DNA of 64,000 nucleotides from Spirodela intermedia (lineage: Eukaryota; Streptophyta; Magnoliopsida; Alismatales; Araceae), in contig LR746264.1 in the NCBI GenBank assembly GCA_902729315.2, positions 3,823,878 through 3,887,877 on the forward strand. The letters run 5' to 3'. The notes under the pieces were generated by a model. The model searched no databases. It was given only the letters and a program-made list of their open reading frames with translations, and was not told where the DNA came from. Positions 13,563 to 26,166 of the stretch are shown here, piece by piece (the stretch's first letter is position 1; each line of letters starts with the position of its first letter). The position numbers and the translations under genes were made by a program.

Positions 13563-16044
13563 CGCGGATCCAACCCACGGGGCGATCCAGGAAAAACCTA
13601 ACGACACCCCCCAGCCCCGAGTGAAGACGACGACCGCTGGCCCAAGCTTGGAGGAGCAGAGTGATAGCGGGCAGCTCGATTTGAACCGCCACCAGCGGCG
13701 ACAGAAGCCCGTCGAGTAACCCTTCGACGGCGGATCTGAAGGTGGAAATTCCCTTGATACCCCGTCCTGCGTGCTGAAGGGCTAGTTTCGTCCATTTAAT
13801 CGGACCGCATGCTGCCACGTGGGAATGCCAAATGGCGTCCCTAGGCCTCTCCACCTGTTTAGATTTTTTTTCCCCTTGATCTCGAAAGTGGCGAGCATGG
13901 TCATTAATAGCATGATAATTTTCCCTAAAACCGTTTAAAACTTATTATTTTTGATAAATTTGGAAGGTCCAAATCCTTGGCATCATCTGAGCATTTTGTG
14001 GGGTTTTATTTAAAGGATTTTTGAAAAGCCCATTACGAGAAAATAATATTTCAAAAAAATAGAACAAAATAAATAACATTATCCATATCAGCAAAAAAAC
14101 TACACGAGTTTTCAAAAAATATTATAAAAATTAAAATTCTAATATTACGATATTATTAATGTAACAAATACAATTTATGGCATGTTAGAAGAAGTGAAAG
14201 AAAATTGTACAAAATTTCATCCATGATTCTCCAATAAAGTTTATTGCCATTCTAGGCAATAATTCCCTAATTGACTTTATTTTGACAAATTATAGAAATC
14301 ATGATTATTCTAGCACTAACTCTACATAGTCTTCTATTTTTTGCTATTTATATTAGATTGTCCCACCATAAATAGTATGCAGTCTCCATTAAAAAAAATT
14401 CTTGGTAAATCAACATGTTATAGACAGATATGAACTCCATTAATGCAATTCAAAGTAACTCCTCCTTAAACCCAAGAAGCTAGATAGAGGATTACTAGTT
14501 CTTAATATGATTATGAGATGGGATTTACATTCTTGCCAAAATACATTAATGCAACTTATATTTTCATGTTGATTAAAAATTATTAACTAACCATCATCAG
14601 TTTCTATTATTGGTATTATTTTTTAAAATTAAAAAATATTATGCCTTTTCTTTATCTTAAAATATAGGCGTACATGGTTGCTGCTTTCTTCTTCATTCTG
14701 ATGCCGTATGAGATAATCAGGGCCGTCGCATCCATCCAGCATTAATGTACCACTCAAATCACGTTCAATGCCTCAGCGGATTCTTATCGGGTCCTTAAAG
14801 ACCAGACGTAAGTTTACTAAGGTCTTGCTTGGGGTGGCTTCTGAAATGACGTCAGAAAGCCATGCGTCCGGTCCGACCGATTTAACCATCTGCAGAAGAA
14901 CATGACCGTTAGATTTTTATCCTGGGCTCTGCGTCCGACACGTGCGAATATCTCAGCCGTCTGTCACCGATTAATGAGTCAGCGTACGAATCTGTTCTGG
15001 TACGAAGTGACGCGCGTCTTTCGCCTGCGACGCGGTCGACAAAGAATCGTCACCGTCAACGATCACACGTCAGCGGGCTTTCAAAGAATGGGGGATTGAC
15101 CGTGAGGCCCTTCGAAAGGCTCATCGAGCGGCCCTTCTGACGTGTACCTGCATCATTCGATTAGTGTGAGAATGCCTCGATACTAGGATCATATGCCGCT
15201 GACCGTGAGGACTCAGCCATCAGATCCATGGACTTTATCGGTGATCCCTTTAGGCAATATATCGAGACCGTGCGTTTAGCCGATCACGGATATCGAGAGA
15301 AGATAGATTTCAATTCCGAAAATTTGCGAAGATCGAGGAAGTGGTGAGCCTAACAAAGTGGCTTAACGTGCTCCGCGTAGGGGCATCGTTGACGTTGATC
15401 TCTATTTTGGGATCCATCAATCCCGATGTAACATACTCGAATTGACAGGTTCTGTGAGAATAGGTTTCCACACCATTGCGGTATTGTTAAAAGACCTCTC
15501 ACCGAGTAGGAGCGCCACTCTCTAGTGTGCATCTTCCTCCTAGTGGGCGGTGTTGCTACTGCGCGTCGCCATCGGATGAGATACAGGATCGAGAGAGAGA
15601 GAGAGAGAGAGGGTGCCTCGTGGACATACCATCGTCGCCATGGAGAGGACTGGTCGTCTCTGCCATAAGCTGACATGACCTAGGCGAAGTCTATGGACAT
15701 TCTTCGGAGACGACGTCAGGTCGTTGCTGTTCCCTCTTGTGTCTACAGTGACGCTGACGAGATCTCTCTCCTCCTCTCAAGCAGATGAATCCCTCCCGCC
15801 GATTGTCGACAGTGTCCTCGACAAGAGTCAGTCCATCCTTTCTTGTCCCTCCAACAGCGATCTCTAATCTCTCTCTGGCTCTCCCTTGTTCTCTCTCTCT
15901 CTACGCCGGTCTGTCTATGTCTCTCTCGCGCCCTGATATGTGTCCTTCTATCCTCGACGGTTGAGGGCGAAATCAAGATTTCTCTCTCTCTGTCTCTCTC
16001 TCTCTCTCCATCTCCGTGTCGTTCTTCGTCTTTCTGGGAAGAGA
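13563..16044. promoter_or_regulatory. Shared intergenic promoter region of the divergent NOMO-like and kelch genes
   Basis: The two start codons lie head to head about 2.5 kb apart. The middle (13860-14690) is AT-rich with nothing recognisable. On the NOMO side there is a G-box CACGTG at 13816-13821. Toward the kelch gene, 14800-15150 is denser in ACGT cores: TGACGTCA at 14847-14854, CACGTG at 14939-14944, and single ACGT cores near 14805, 15066 and 15139. A GA microsatellite lies at 15591-15611, and CT-rich tracts at about 15890-15903 and 15981-16008 form the probable kelch 5' leader. ACGT-core motifs are typical bZIP/bHLH targets in plants; actual use is inference. Confidence 0.5.
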
Positions 16045-18238
16045 ATGGGTTCTCTGGGGGGAATAGAGGGAAAGACGAAGCCGACGTGGGTCCATCCGAG
16101 GCTAGCGGGGTTCACTCCTTCTGAGAGATGGGGGCACTCGGCCTGCTCCTCGGGCGGCATCGTCTACGTTTTCGGGGTGTGTTGGAGGAGTTGCAGAGAA
16201 TTTCTTCCATGGCGGTTGTTTCCTGCAATTTTTTCTGCAATTTCCGGGATTTCACTCTCCATCGATTCGCAGGGTTGCAGTGGAGGGTTGCACTTCGGCG
16301 AGGTCCTAACCTTCGACCTGAAGACGATGGCCTGGAGCTCCATGGCAACCACCGGACGGCGCCCGGAGAGCCGGGACAGCCACAGCGCCGCCGTGCTCCG
16401 CCACCGGATGATCGTCTTTGGGGGAACAAACGGGTCGAGGAAGACGAACGAACTCCACATTCTGGACCTTCTCACCGGAGAATGGAGCAGGCCCATCTGC
16501 GATGGAGTTCCTCCTTGCCCACGGGAGAGCCACACTGCCACCATCGTCGGAGAAGACAAGCTCTTAGTCTTCGGCGGCAGCGGCGATGGTGAGGGGAACT
16601 ACCTCAACGACGTCCACATTCTGGACCTCAAGGCCATGAAATGGTCTTCTCCGATGGTGAGGGGGGATCCACCGCCGCCGAGAGACAGCCACATCGCCGC
16701 CACCGTTGGGAACCGTCTTCTGGTCTACGGCGGCGATTGCGGCGACCGCTACTATGGGGAGGTCGATATCTTGGACGTAGACACTCTCACTTGGTACAGG
16801 GTACGCCCGTCTCACTTCGTCTTCTTCCTCGAGCCTCTGCAAACGCTAATCTCCATTTCTCTGGTCTGCAGCCAGTGATTATTGGACCTTCTCCTGGAGC
16901 TCGAGCGGGGCATGCGGCGGTGAACCTCGGGAACAAGGTAAGCGATCCTGAGAGCGACAGTGGAGAAAATTCCTCAATCACTGGTGCACTTACCGAATAT
17001 TGCTGTAGATTTACGTCATCGGAGGCGTCGGCGATAAGAGATACTATAGTGACGTTTGGGTTCTTGACTTGGGGAGCTGCTCTTGGGTTCAGCTCGACGT
17101 GGGCGGGCGGCGGCCGCAGGGGAGGTTCTCTCACACCGCTGTTGTTGCAGGTTCAGATGTCGCTGTTTATGGGGGGTAATAGGATCATCATCCGCCATCT
17201 CTCATCTCTCTTCTGGTCAGTTAGGGTTTTGCTGAACACCGTCTTGCTTGCAGCTGCGGGGAGGACGAACGACCGCTCAGTGAGTTGGTGATTCTACAGC
17301 TTGGGGCACCCGCTTGCAAGATCTTCGGCTGCCGATGGAGCCAGGATAGAGGGAGATTCCCCCGAGGAAAGGATGATGATTGGGTATGCTGGGAAATGGG
17401 TCTGCAGAAGAGAACCTCAGACGCCGGCGATAGAGATCCGAGCAAGAAGGGCAGTGACCATGAAGCCCCCGAAGCTGCGCACAAGGGTTTACTCCTCTCT
17501 CTTCCGAGCTCTGGTTCTCTCTCTCTCTCTCTTTCACTCATTGTCTCTCTATCTCTATCTCAGAGAGCCCTTACCCTAAAAGGAGGAAGACATGGGAGGA
17601 GGAGTCGGAGCAGGAAGAGCATTCCCTCTCCCTCTCGCAGCACTCGTCTCCATCGCAGTCGGATCAGGAGCAGAACAGCCGCCGGAACATGGCCTCAGCT
17701 CTCTCTACCTTCAAGCAGAAGTCTACTTATGAGCTCTTCACTTCGTCCGAGCACTCCCTAACGGTAAGCGGCCCTTGCCTTCGCCGGAGACACCGCCGGT
17801 GCCGGAGAAGACGACAAAAAATAAACGTCATGAACAGTTCTTCTGTGTTTCTGCATGTGGTGAAGATCGGAGCGGAGGTCCGAGGGTCTGTCGACGGGGC
17901 GTTCGACTCCGGCTACCTCATGACGGCAAAAGTCAACGGACTGGTTCTCCGAGGAGTTCTCTTTGCTCCTGTAAGCTTCTTCTGCCTCTTGACCTAAAAC
18001 GGGGATTTTCGTTGATCTCAGCTTTTCCTTTCGTGCTGTGAAACAGTCCCCGTCCATCTCCATCCAAGCTCGGCCGACCCCGCCACCGGCCGTCTCCTCA
18101 TCCCCAGACTCCGGCTGCCATCTCCACCGCCCCCCGCCGGAGAAGACCGCCGACGCCGCCGCTGCCGTCGCTAGACACAACCCCGATTTGCAGGGCGTCG
18201 TTCTCACCCTAGGAGGTCCAGCCGGGGAACAGTACTGA
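16045..18238 (+). CDS. Kelch-repeat (galactose oxidase-type beta-propeller) protein, 540 aa
   Basis: Exons 16045-16176, 16273-16800, 16872-16937, 17009-17175, 17254-17486, 17564-17763, 17866-17970, 18047-18238 (1623 bp, one stop). The start MGSLGG has A at -3 and G at +4. About six kelch blades fill residues 28-320, visible as repeated (S)H-S/T-A ... VFGG/VYGG motifs: RDSHSAAVL/MIVFGG, RESHTATIV/LLVFGG, RDSHIAATV/LLVYGG, RAGHAAVNL/IYVIGG, RFSHTAVVA/VAVYGG. Then come a basic, acidic and Ser-rich linker with a possible nuclear signal (PKRRK), a conserved block VDGAFDSGYLMTAKVNG (exon 7), a Pro-rich stretch, and a conserved ending LQGVVLTLGG. This layout matches the Arabidopsis At1g18610/At1g74150 type; its molecular role is not established as far as I know. 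The least certain junctions are 17486/17564 and the acceptor at 17866 (no strong pyrimidine tract). Confidence 0.87.
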
Positions 18239-21200
18239 TCTTGCAGAAGATCAGGAAGTTGTACGCCGCCATTTCTCTCTTCTGCGTTTCGCCTGTAAAT
18301 CCAGGTTTACTCAGTATTAGGGCAATCCTCCATTAGAGCAGCAGGCTGGAGCTAGCTGTAGCAGAAGATATCTCTCAGAGATCCTTGCGCATGACTGAGT
18401 GTGCCAATTTGCTCACCGGAGATTGGCTTCGCCGCTCAACAGTCGTCCCCGGTGACATGGACAGTACCTGGGAGGGCTTTGAAATGACGCCGACGAGATG
18501 GTATCTGTCGCGGCCGACTTTAAAGGGTGGCCCGCCGCCGTCGGCTGCAGACTGGACGCCGGCGAGCTGCTACTCACTGTTCTACTGCTGATAGTGGAGC
18601 GGGTGATAGGCGTCCGTGGCCATCCGGGCGAATCACCCTCGGGGACAGTTGTTGCAGAAAGGTGGACGGGGGCCCGACGTAGGCAAGGACGACCCGCCGA
18701 GCCGTGAAACCTACTTGCGTAATAATTATTGATGTATTTCTATAAACAACCAAAAGTAATATTTACATCTAATACCTAAAATGGGCTAAGTCAACGACTC
18801 TTACTTTTTCTCTGAATTTGAAAGAAAAAAAGAACTGTAGTTATGTGAGTTAATATATTATTTCTCTACTTGTTAACATGATTATCTAATATTACAGATG
18901 AGCAATGTCAGGTGATAAGTTTGGACTTTCCCTCTAAATTTGGGTGTAAAAATAACCTATTGACTAACATCACATCTGTAAAGACCAACCTGAATATTCC
19001 TAAGATCCTTTGATTTTATTGCCCTCAACATGTACAACACAAAAAGCCTAAGCTTTAAATGAAGACCCACCTAATTATTCCTAAGCTCCTCTGTCCTCAT
19101 AGAAAATTGTATATGTTTATTTAAATGAAGTTTTTTTTTAAAAATCTTAAAATTATTTGAAAAGAATATTCATACCAACTTATATCTTTATCTGATTTTG
19201 GATTATTAACCATAAAAATTCTCAAGTTATTCTAGGTAAAATACCATTCTAGGTAAATAAGTTATTTGGATCATACGAGAGAGCTAGCATATTTATTTAT
19301 TAAATTTTTTATACCTTATTCTCAATAAAAGAAAGTCTTGAATTTTTTATGATTCACAAATAGTACACAGAATGTCATCTCACCTATTTAGATTTATGAC
19401 TCTAGCAGCTTAAATACCTCTATCACCTTCATTCAAATTCACAACTTTGGTTGTGCAAACTCTAGAGATCAAGTCCTAGGTCAATATTTTATATTTAATA
19501 CTCTAAAATATCTAAGTGCCACATATTTCCTATTATTAAATGTCTTTTATCACTCAATCAACTAATACAAAATGAAACCAAATTGAACCATACATCAGTC
19601 TCTTCTTTGACATTTTTGTTCCGCTTCTTGCTCTTAAAATTCATCACGGGCCGCACGCAAAAGAAGAGAGAGAATTGCCATGCCAGAATTGTATTGATGC
19701 CGCAGCAGCAAGAGAACAACTAGCCCATAATTGAAAGTTCTCTAACATTTTATACTTTTAAAGATAGTTGATGGAGATTTAACTTTAAAGCCTTACATAG
19801 TTATATCTTTACTTGAACTTGATTTTTTGTCTTTAAATTTGATGTTTGGAATTTGGTTTCAACTTATGTAGAGGGAAATCTTGACATAGACCAGAAAGGA
19901 GGGGAATGTATTTTGGATGAAAGGATCTCTATGCTATTGGCTAGTTTGGATTTACAAACTTTTATGATGGTAGCTATAAGTTTCTTCTTAAAAAAAGCAG
20001 CATTGGTCTGTGAAATTTTAGAGCTAGTAGGTTTTACTATGATAGATTTGAATCGTCTTGGGTAGAGATGGCTCAATAGAAGTGAGAGCATATCTATTAG
20101 GTTCTTGAGTATGTGGAGAAGGAAATATAAGACACTTTGATGAAGATGATTTGGTGAACATACACTGACTATCAGTGGGTTTAGTTGGAGACTTCTATTT
20201 CATTGTACAATGATTTGGTTGACCAATGAGCTTCTACAATGAACAATGAAATTATATTCTAGTTCAGAAGATGAATCAATAGGATTAGTGGATAATGTTA
20301 TGTCATTTGTGACAATACAAGGAGGATATTTAACAACTTTTTCAAAGAGTTTTTCAGCACTAGTTGTAGGTGGGCTGACAATGGAAGGTTTTTTTGAAAT
20401 ATGGAGATCTTATGGTGGTGTAGAAAAAGGTGTTGGTGACTTTTCAAAAGTCAGAGGAAGATTTAGAGTCTTCTCAAGAGATGAATCAATCATAACCTCT
20501 TTGTTAATGTCTTTCTTCAAAACGTTAAGGGATCTATGTAATCTAAAAAAAATGAACATTAAGAAGAAAGTATCTAGTGTTAATTATTTTGATCCTAGCA
20601 TTTATGAAAAGAGAGGAAGATCAGAATGATTTGTAAATGCATGACACAATATAAGAGAAGGAAATACATTTGTACTAATATAAGAAATGAATCAATAAAA
20701 CTTAAGTCTAGTCTCATGTGGAGAAAATGATAAAGTGAAATTAAAGACTATATGTAAGAGACCTGCATGTTTGAAGTAGAGAAAAACTCAAGGTTAGCGT
20801 TACACACTTTAGATGGTAACATGTCATCAAAGTTTGTAGATTAAATGACAGGTTCAATGGTTGTTTGCAATAGAAGAGGGCTTGATTTCGATCATAGATG
20901 GGAACTAGATAAGTTTTTGATACTTTCTTGATTGATTTGTTCTAGAATATCAGCGAGAAGTTGATGAAGGGCTTTGAGTGATTTGTTTGGATTGTAAGAA
21001 TCCTTTGATTCTTTGGGAATAATAGATGTCAAGGATGTTAGAATGGGAGAAGGTGGCTATGTTTGTGCTGGAGAAGAAGGTCCATAATTATTTGGGGAGT
21101 AATCTATGATAATATTTTTACTTTTCTCCTTCTTAGACAGTGTATGATATGTTAAGGTTCTAGAAAGATTTTTCAGAATGGAGGAGCAACATGTATCAAC

Positions 21201-21309
21201 CATCTTAGAGGAGATATGGGAATAACAGAGTGATTGGAACTTGAATAGAATACATTGTGGATACTTAGATGTAAATGTGTATGCAATTGAAGATAGAGAC
21301 TTTGGGATT
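18239..21309. other. Intergenic region downstream of the kelch gene
   Basis: The first 480 bp (to about 18710) is GC-rich and may include the kelch 3' UTR. It holds short open frames of under 70 codons with no recognisable protein. From 18720 on the DNA is strongly A+T-rich with no gene recognised; the open frames at 19853-20065 and 20246-20629 (127 codons) match nothing I know. Confidence 0.5.
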
Positions 21310-22320
21310 TCACACTCCTAATGCTTTTGTTCTAATCAAATAGGTTTTCTTCATACTCAATTGTTTCTTCTTGAAAATAACCTTGGGTAATTAATAATAC
21401 TTTATTTATTATAATTACTACTTCATTTAATTATTCTAAAGACCCACTTTACTCCCACCACATTTTGATGATCATCTCTTGGAACTTACCAAAAATCCTT
21501 ATTTCGATTTTTTATATTTATTCAATCTAGATCTATGAGTACATCATCAACATTTTTAGGTTTAATTTGAAAAGTAATGTCATGGGGATAAATTTTTTTT
21601 AGTCTTGATCTGGTCCTATTACTTAAATAAATTTGGACATTTTCTTTTGGATGAGTCAGCATATTTTGAAATCTTAGGTAGATTTTCACTTTTCAGATTA
21701 TGATCTAAGTTTGACATTTCTTCATTCTATTAATCATCATTTTCAATTACATTTAGCATCTCATTTATTTCAACCTGGTTTGGAATGATCTTTTGTGATA
21801 TAGGTTCTTCTATAAATTTCACATGAATGGTTTTTTAATCTTGTTATATATTTTTTTAATCTTTGAATTTTCATATTCTTAAATACATATTTCTTATTTA
21901 AATTTGGCTTTCGTCTATAAATATTTGATTATTATACATAAATTTGATCAAACTGTCATATTTCTTGTCTTCCATTGTTTAAAATGAAGCACTTGCATTC
22001 AAATGATTTGAAATAGTTTAAAATTGGCTTCCTATTCGTAAGTAGTTCAAAAGGTATTTTATTTAATTTTCGTTTAATCAAAATTATATTAATCAAATAA
22101 CTTATTGCACTAATTGCTTCAGCATAAAAATATTTAAGAAGCTTGCTATCCATCAACATCATTCTAGACATGTTAAATGATATCTTATTTTTCCTCTCAG
22201 AATTTTCATTTTTGTAGAGGAGTTGTTGGAGTTGAGAAGTTATGTGATATTCCTGATTCAGTACATAATTCATAAAATTTAAAATTACGAAATTCAACTC
22301 CATAGTCACTTCTAATCTTT
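21310..22320 (-). mobile_element. Decayed Ty1/copia retrotransposon relic (integrase C-part to start of reverse transcriptase)
   Basis: Reading the minus strand from 22309 downward, a 117-codon open stretch has the copia integrase signature around the catalytic glutamate (ERKNKISF) followed by SRMMLMDSKLLKYFYAEAI and KPILNYFKSFECKCFI. Further on, with frameshifts and stops, come a linker with RTRSRLK and FQIKPKNVDDVL (about 21500-21600), then VPRDDHQNVVGVKWVFR (about 21425-21480) and QGYFQEETIEYEE (about 21340-21400), the opening of the reverse transcriptase domain. The rest of RT, RNase H, gag and the LTRs were not found, so this is a truncated, inactive fragment. Confidence 0.85.
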
Positions 22321-25300
22321 TTTATTATTCTATCCATAGGCACTAGCTAAATTGAATAAACAACCATAGGTACTCCAAAGGTTCCTGCATGAAATGCGAG
22401 CATTTAATGTGGTAGTCTCAAAAAAAAGGCAAGCCACATTAAACGACATTTTCTTACCTTGGTACGTGCCACTAATGGGAGCTAAGTGCATCCCCATTAT
22501 TTATTTATTTTTTCCTTGTTTTGTGCTTTGTGATCTATTGGGTCATTGTCACAAATTGTTGGGTTGGAAAAAGGATATTGCCTATCACATTGTCATAATT
22601 TTACACCCAATGAAATGACCTAAAACTCTAAACTTTTGCAGTTAATATAGTTTTAATTTATTTAAATTAGAAGATCCTACTATTTCTTTTGTTTGTATAT
22701 CATTTCGATAATTCTAGTGAATTGTGCGATTGTGATGAATCCCGCCATACTATGACCAATAATGGATTTGGAACTAAAACATTTTTCTTAGTCAAATTCA
22801 TAATTCTTAATTGAAAAATTGTGCTTCATAATGCTGAATTCCTCTTGGTACTTTTTATTCAAATTTCAGGACATGTTACATGGGTCGCTGATCAAAAGGA
22901 AGGTGACTTGGAAAAGTTGTTCGAGAAACATAACTGAAAAATTATCCCTTTAGATGTCAGCAGATAACAATCATCTCAAGATTGATCTTGTTGGTGCATT
23001 CCCAGCCAAGACTTTTGATGGTTAGCTTTATTACCGGGCAGGTATCCTCTTAATCCATTTGCATAGTTGTCATAATGATGCATGCAATGTGAGCTTAGCT
23101 TCTATTCTTGATTTTGTAGTTATGGCTGAATGGGCTTATTAGGATATTGTTATACTCCAGATTATATGATTAGAAGAGTTTTTTTCCTATTTTCGAGGCT
23201 ACTTCCTTCCATCTCCAGATAATAGTAGTCCCAATTAGATAGTCATAGATAGTGTAGTTGCATTAGATGACTATTTAGAACAACTATGCATTAGGTATTA
23301 AATCAAGAGGAAGGTTACCCCATATAAGGGTTAAACCCCTTAGTGTCCTAATTATTGTTACTTTCGACTTCTACAAGGGTTGCATTGATTTTCAATATTT
23401 TTTCATTTAAATAAAATTTGAGAATGTTTTCTTGTGATTTTTCCTATTGGTTGATAATCTTGATAATATTGACTTTGAAACCCTAAATAGAATTGATGAT
23501 GCTAAAAAAGGAAAAGAGGTAAATTTTTAATCTTGAAACTATAGATCACATGATTTGAAACATGGCAGTTGAGGAATATAAAACATTATTATCCTATAAG
23601 AAAAATCTATAAGATTAGATGAAAGATTGCAGTTGAGGAAAAAATCTATATGATTATAACGTATAAATTGTATCATCTTCAATATAGAAAAGTGAAGATC
23701 AATAAAAGGAAAAAGGCACTTCTATTTTTCTAAATATTTTGATGTAGATAGGTAATCATAAAAAGATAAAAAATGATCATAAATATGCTACTACTATACA
23801 CATGCTCAAATGAAATTTAAATCACTGGTCTATTAGTCGTTCCCTACATTTTATTGTCACTATAAAATGAAAAGATTTGTCATGGAATATATACAATAAG
23901 AAAGGTAAATTAGAATAAGAGAAAAATGTTTCGAAACAAAACTTAAGGAGAGGGAAAATTTCAACATATAAAAGATGTGTAAACCCATCCTAAATTGTGG
24001 CAAAAAAAAAGTTTCAACTTATTTATCCACTAAGAAAAAGTATGTGTTGACCAAGTGAAAGCAAAGGAAAGAGAAAGTGTCAATCTATGTGTCAACTAAG
24101 AAAAAGTCAAACTAAGTCTTCAGAGTAAAAAAGGTTAATTTTCTTTAAAGAATCTAGCAAAATTAAGGACTAAAAGTTGATCTATCAAATCAATCCCTTC
24201 TTGATCCAAGTGTGGGCTTAAACCTTACATATAGAAATCTCATCTCAAAATACTTCAATGTATAGCTCAACTGAAACTATGTCAACTCAACTTAGGCTTT
24301 TTGACCCACTTAGTACAAAATAAAGAGAAGCATACTAAAAAAATTTAAATGATATATTTTTTTAAAGTACTAATTACTTTTGAGGAAGAGTTTGAATGTT
24401 TGACTAGAAACAAGTTTATCTTCTTTTTGTGGTTCTTAATTTACTAATTACCTTGTGTAAACTCTTTGGTTGGAGTTTGTGGATATTGGTTCTTAGCTTC
24501 TACTTTTTTCCTTCTTTCATGAAAGTTGAAGATCGCTTATCATACGTTTGAGCTTTGGGCTGTAGAAGAGTCACTTACAGTAATTAAAAAATAGATCTAT
24601 CACCACATAAACCCATGCTTTATGTAAGGTTTGTTACTCTTTTCAAATATATAAAAAATTGAAATCATCAATTATGTTGATCATTTGTTCCTTGGTATTC
24701 ATCTTTCAAGTACCTTTTAAATTGGTATATGCATCCTTATATCAATGAAAATTATGTATAAAGTAGATTTAACTAATTTAAGTTATAGAATGACCATTTT
24801 ACTCTTGAACACAATTTCTTGGATTGGTGATTGTCTTCATCTTTTGTGACAAGTGATTAACATAATTTAAGGATTTAGGATTACCATATTATCTTTATTC
24901 ACATTTTTCATCATTAGAATTATCTAGGCTCTCAATTCAAAAATAAAATATTCTATCAATGTTTTATACTGAACATAATTTTAGTAATATAATGACTATT
25001 TTACCCTGTCTCTTTGTCAAATAGTGCAAAGACTCAAAACTTAAGATTTTATAGTTATGCATCTCAATTATACAAAACTCCTTTCAATGATTAATGAATG
25101 CTTCTTTTTTTTTTTATCTTATATAAATAATCATTACAAGTCTTTAGAAGACATCTATGTCCCAACTATGTACCCCTTAAATATAAGGGTGGACTTTATT
25201 TGTTTTATGCCAATCTTGGTACAAAACTAATAATACTTGGCTTATGGGTACTAACTCAAATTCAAAGTTTTCTTCATTTTTCATGCAAGACTTGAAACTT

Positions 25301-25850
25301 AAATTGTCTTGATCATAAATGGATTACCGGTTTATATAGTGAGGTAGTAACCTTGTTGTTTGCCATTCAAGAATGATTACTTTGGCATTCACAATATGAG
25401 TGTCAGTAATTCTGCAACCTGGTCTGTATTTTCCCTTTGGTGCTAATCAATGAATATCAACAATTAATGTGTTTAACCTGCTTAGATATTCCATTAGTTT
25501 TCAAGACTATCTATTTATTGATAATTTTGCCTCATCATATATACATATGAATCAAAATCATATATGTCCTAGGACTAAGCTAGGATATGGCCTGCATTTT
25601 ACATACTCCAAGCCCAAGTTAACTTATGAAAGGATTGTCACAAAGTTTTGATCTTGTTGAAGCACATTTTATGAATATTTAGGATAACAAAAAATAATCG
25701 ACACATCTCTGAAAACCATTTACGTTTAGAGGGGCCCAGTTTTCACAAAATATGTTACAAGATTACACAAAGAGAGTTATCTCGGAAATATTTGAGAAAA
25801 ATAACTCTAGACCGCTCTCGTGCCCTGTGGAAGAGGATGAATAAGACAAG
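22321..25850. other. AT-rich intergenic DNA with no recognised gene
   Basis: No gene, RNA or well-defined repeat could be supported over these 3.5 kb. Open frames are under 80 codons. A short stretch at 22870-23047 follows a CAG and reads like protein for about 20 codons between stops, but it matches no family I recognise. Confidence 0.5.
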
Positions 25851-25855
25851 GAAAC

Positions 25856-25879
25856 AGAGAGAGAGAGAGAGAGAGAGAG
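25856..25879. repeat. GA microsatellite
   Basis: An uninterrupted (GA)n run of about 24 bp directly upstream of the G-box cluster of the haem-domain locus. Confidence 0.95.
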
Positions 25880-26166
25880 CGGCCACCGCGCACGTGAAAT
25901 GACAGCTTCTCACGTCGTGCAAATCCGTCGTTCTGACACCCCACACGTGCCACGTGCCTTCCCCATGCGAGAGTGCACTTCCTTGCCTATCGAGGGCAAA
26001 TCAGCCAGTTCTGTTAACGTCTGTTTCTCCATGGTGCATCACTTTCACATCCTCCGCTCTTAACACGCTTCTCGACACATGCGAACTATCCACCTCTGTT
26101 CCTTCCGTAAAAGTAGCCGATATTTAGCAACCAACCTTACGTTCATACTCTCCTCCTCCCTTCCCC
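25880..26166 (+). promoter_or_regulatory. Promoter of the upstream first exon with three G-boxes
   Basis: Perfect CACGTG palindromes at 25891-25896, 25944-25949 and 25951-25956 (the last two separated by one base), with CACGTC nearby at about 25911. They sit 211-276 bp before the ATG at 26167. In plants such clusters are typical targets of bZIP/bHLH factors (ABA and light regulation); function here is inferred. Confidence 0.55.

Noticed and set aside
13173-13854. Several 100-140-codon frames on both strands
   Set aside because: They are shadows and flanks of NOMO-like exons 1 and 2 in GC-rich DNA; only the frame with the signal peptide and YSHVT fits.
16112-17291. Many open frames overlapping the kelch gene
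   Set aside because: GC-rich coding DNA opens other frames; only the frame with repeated kelch motifs and matching splice phases is supported.
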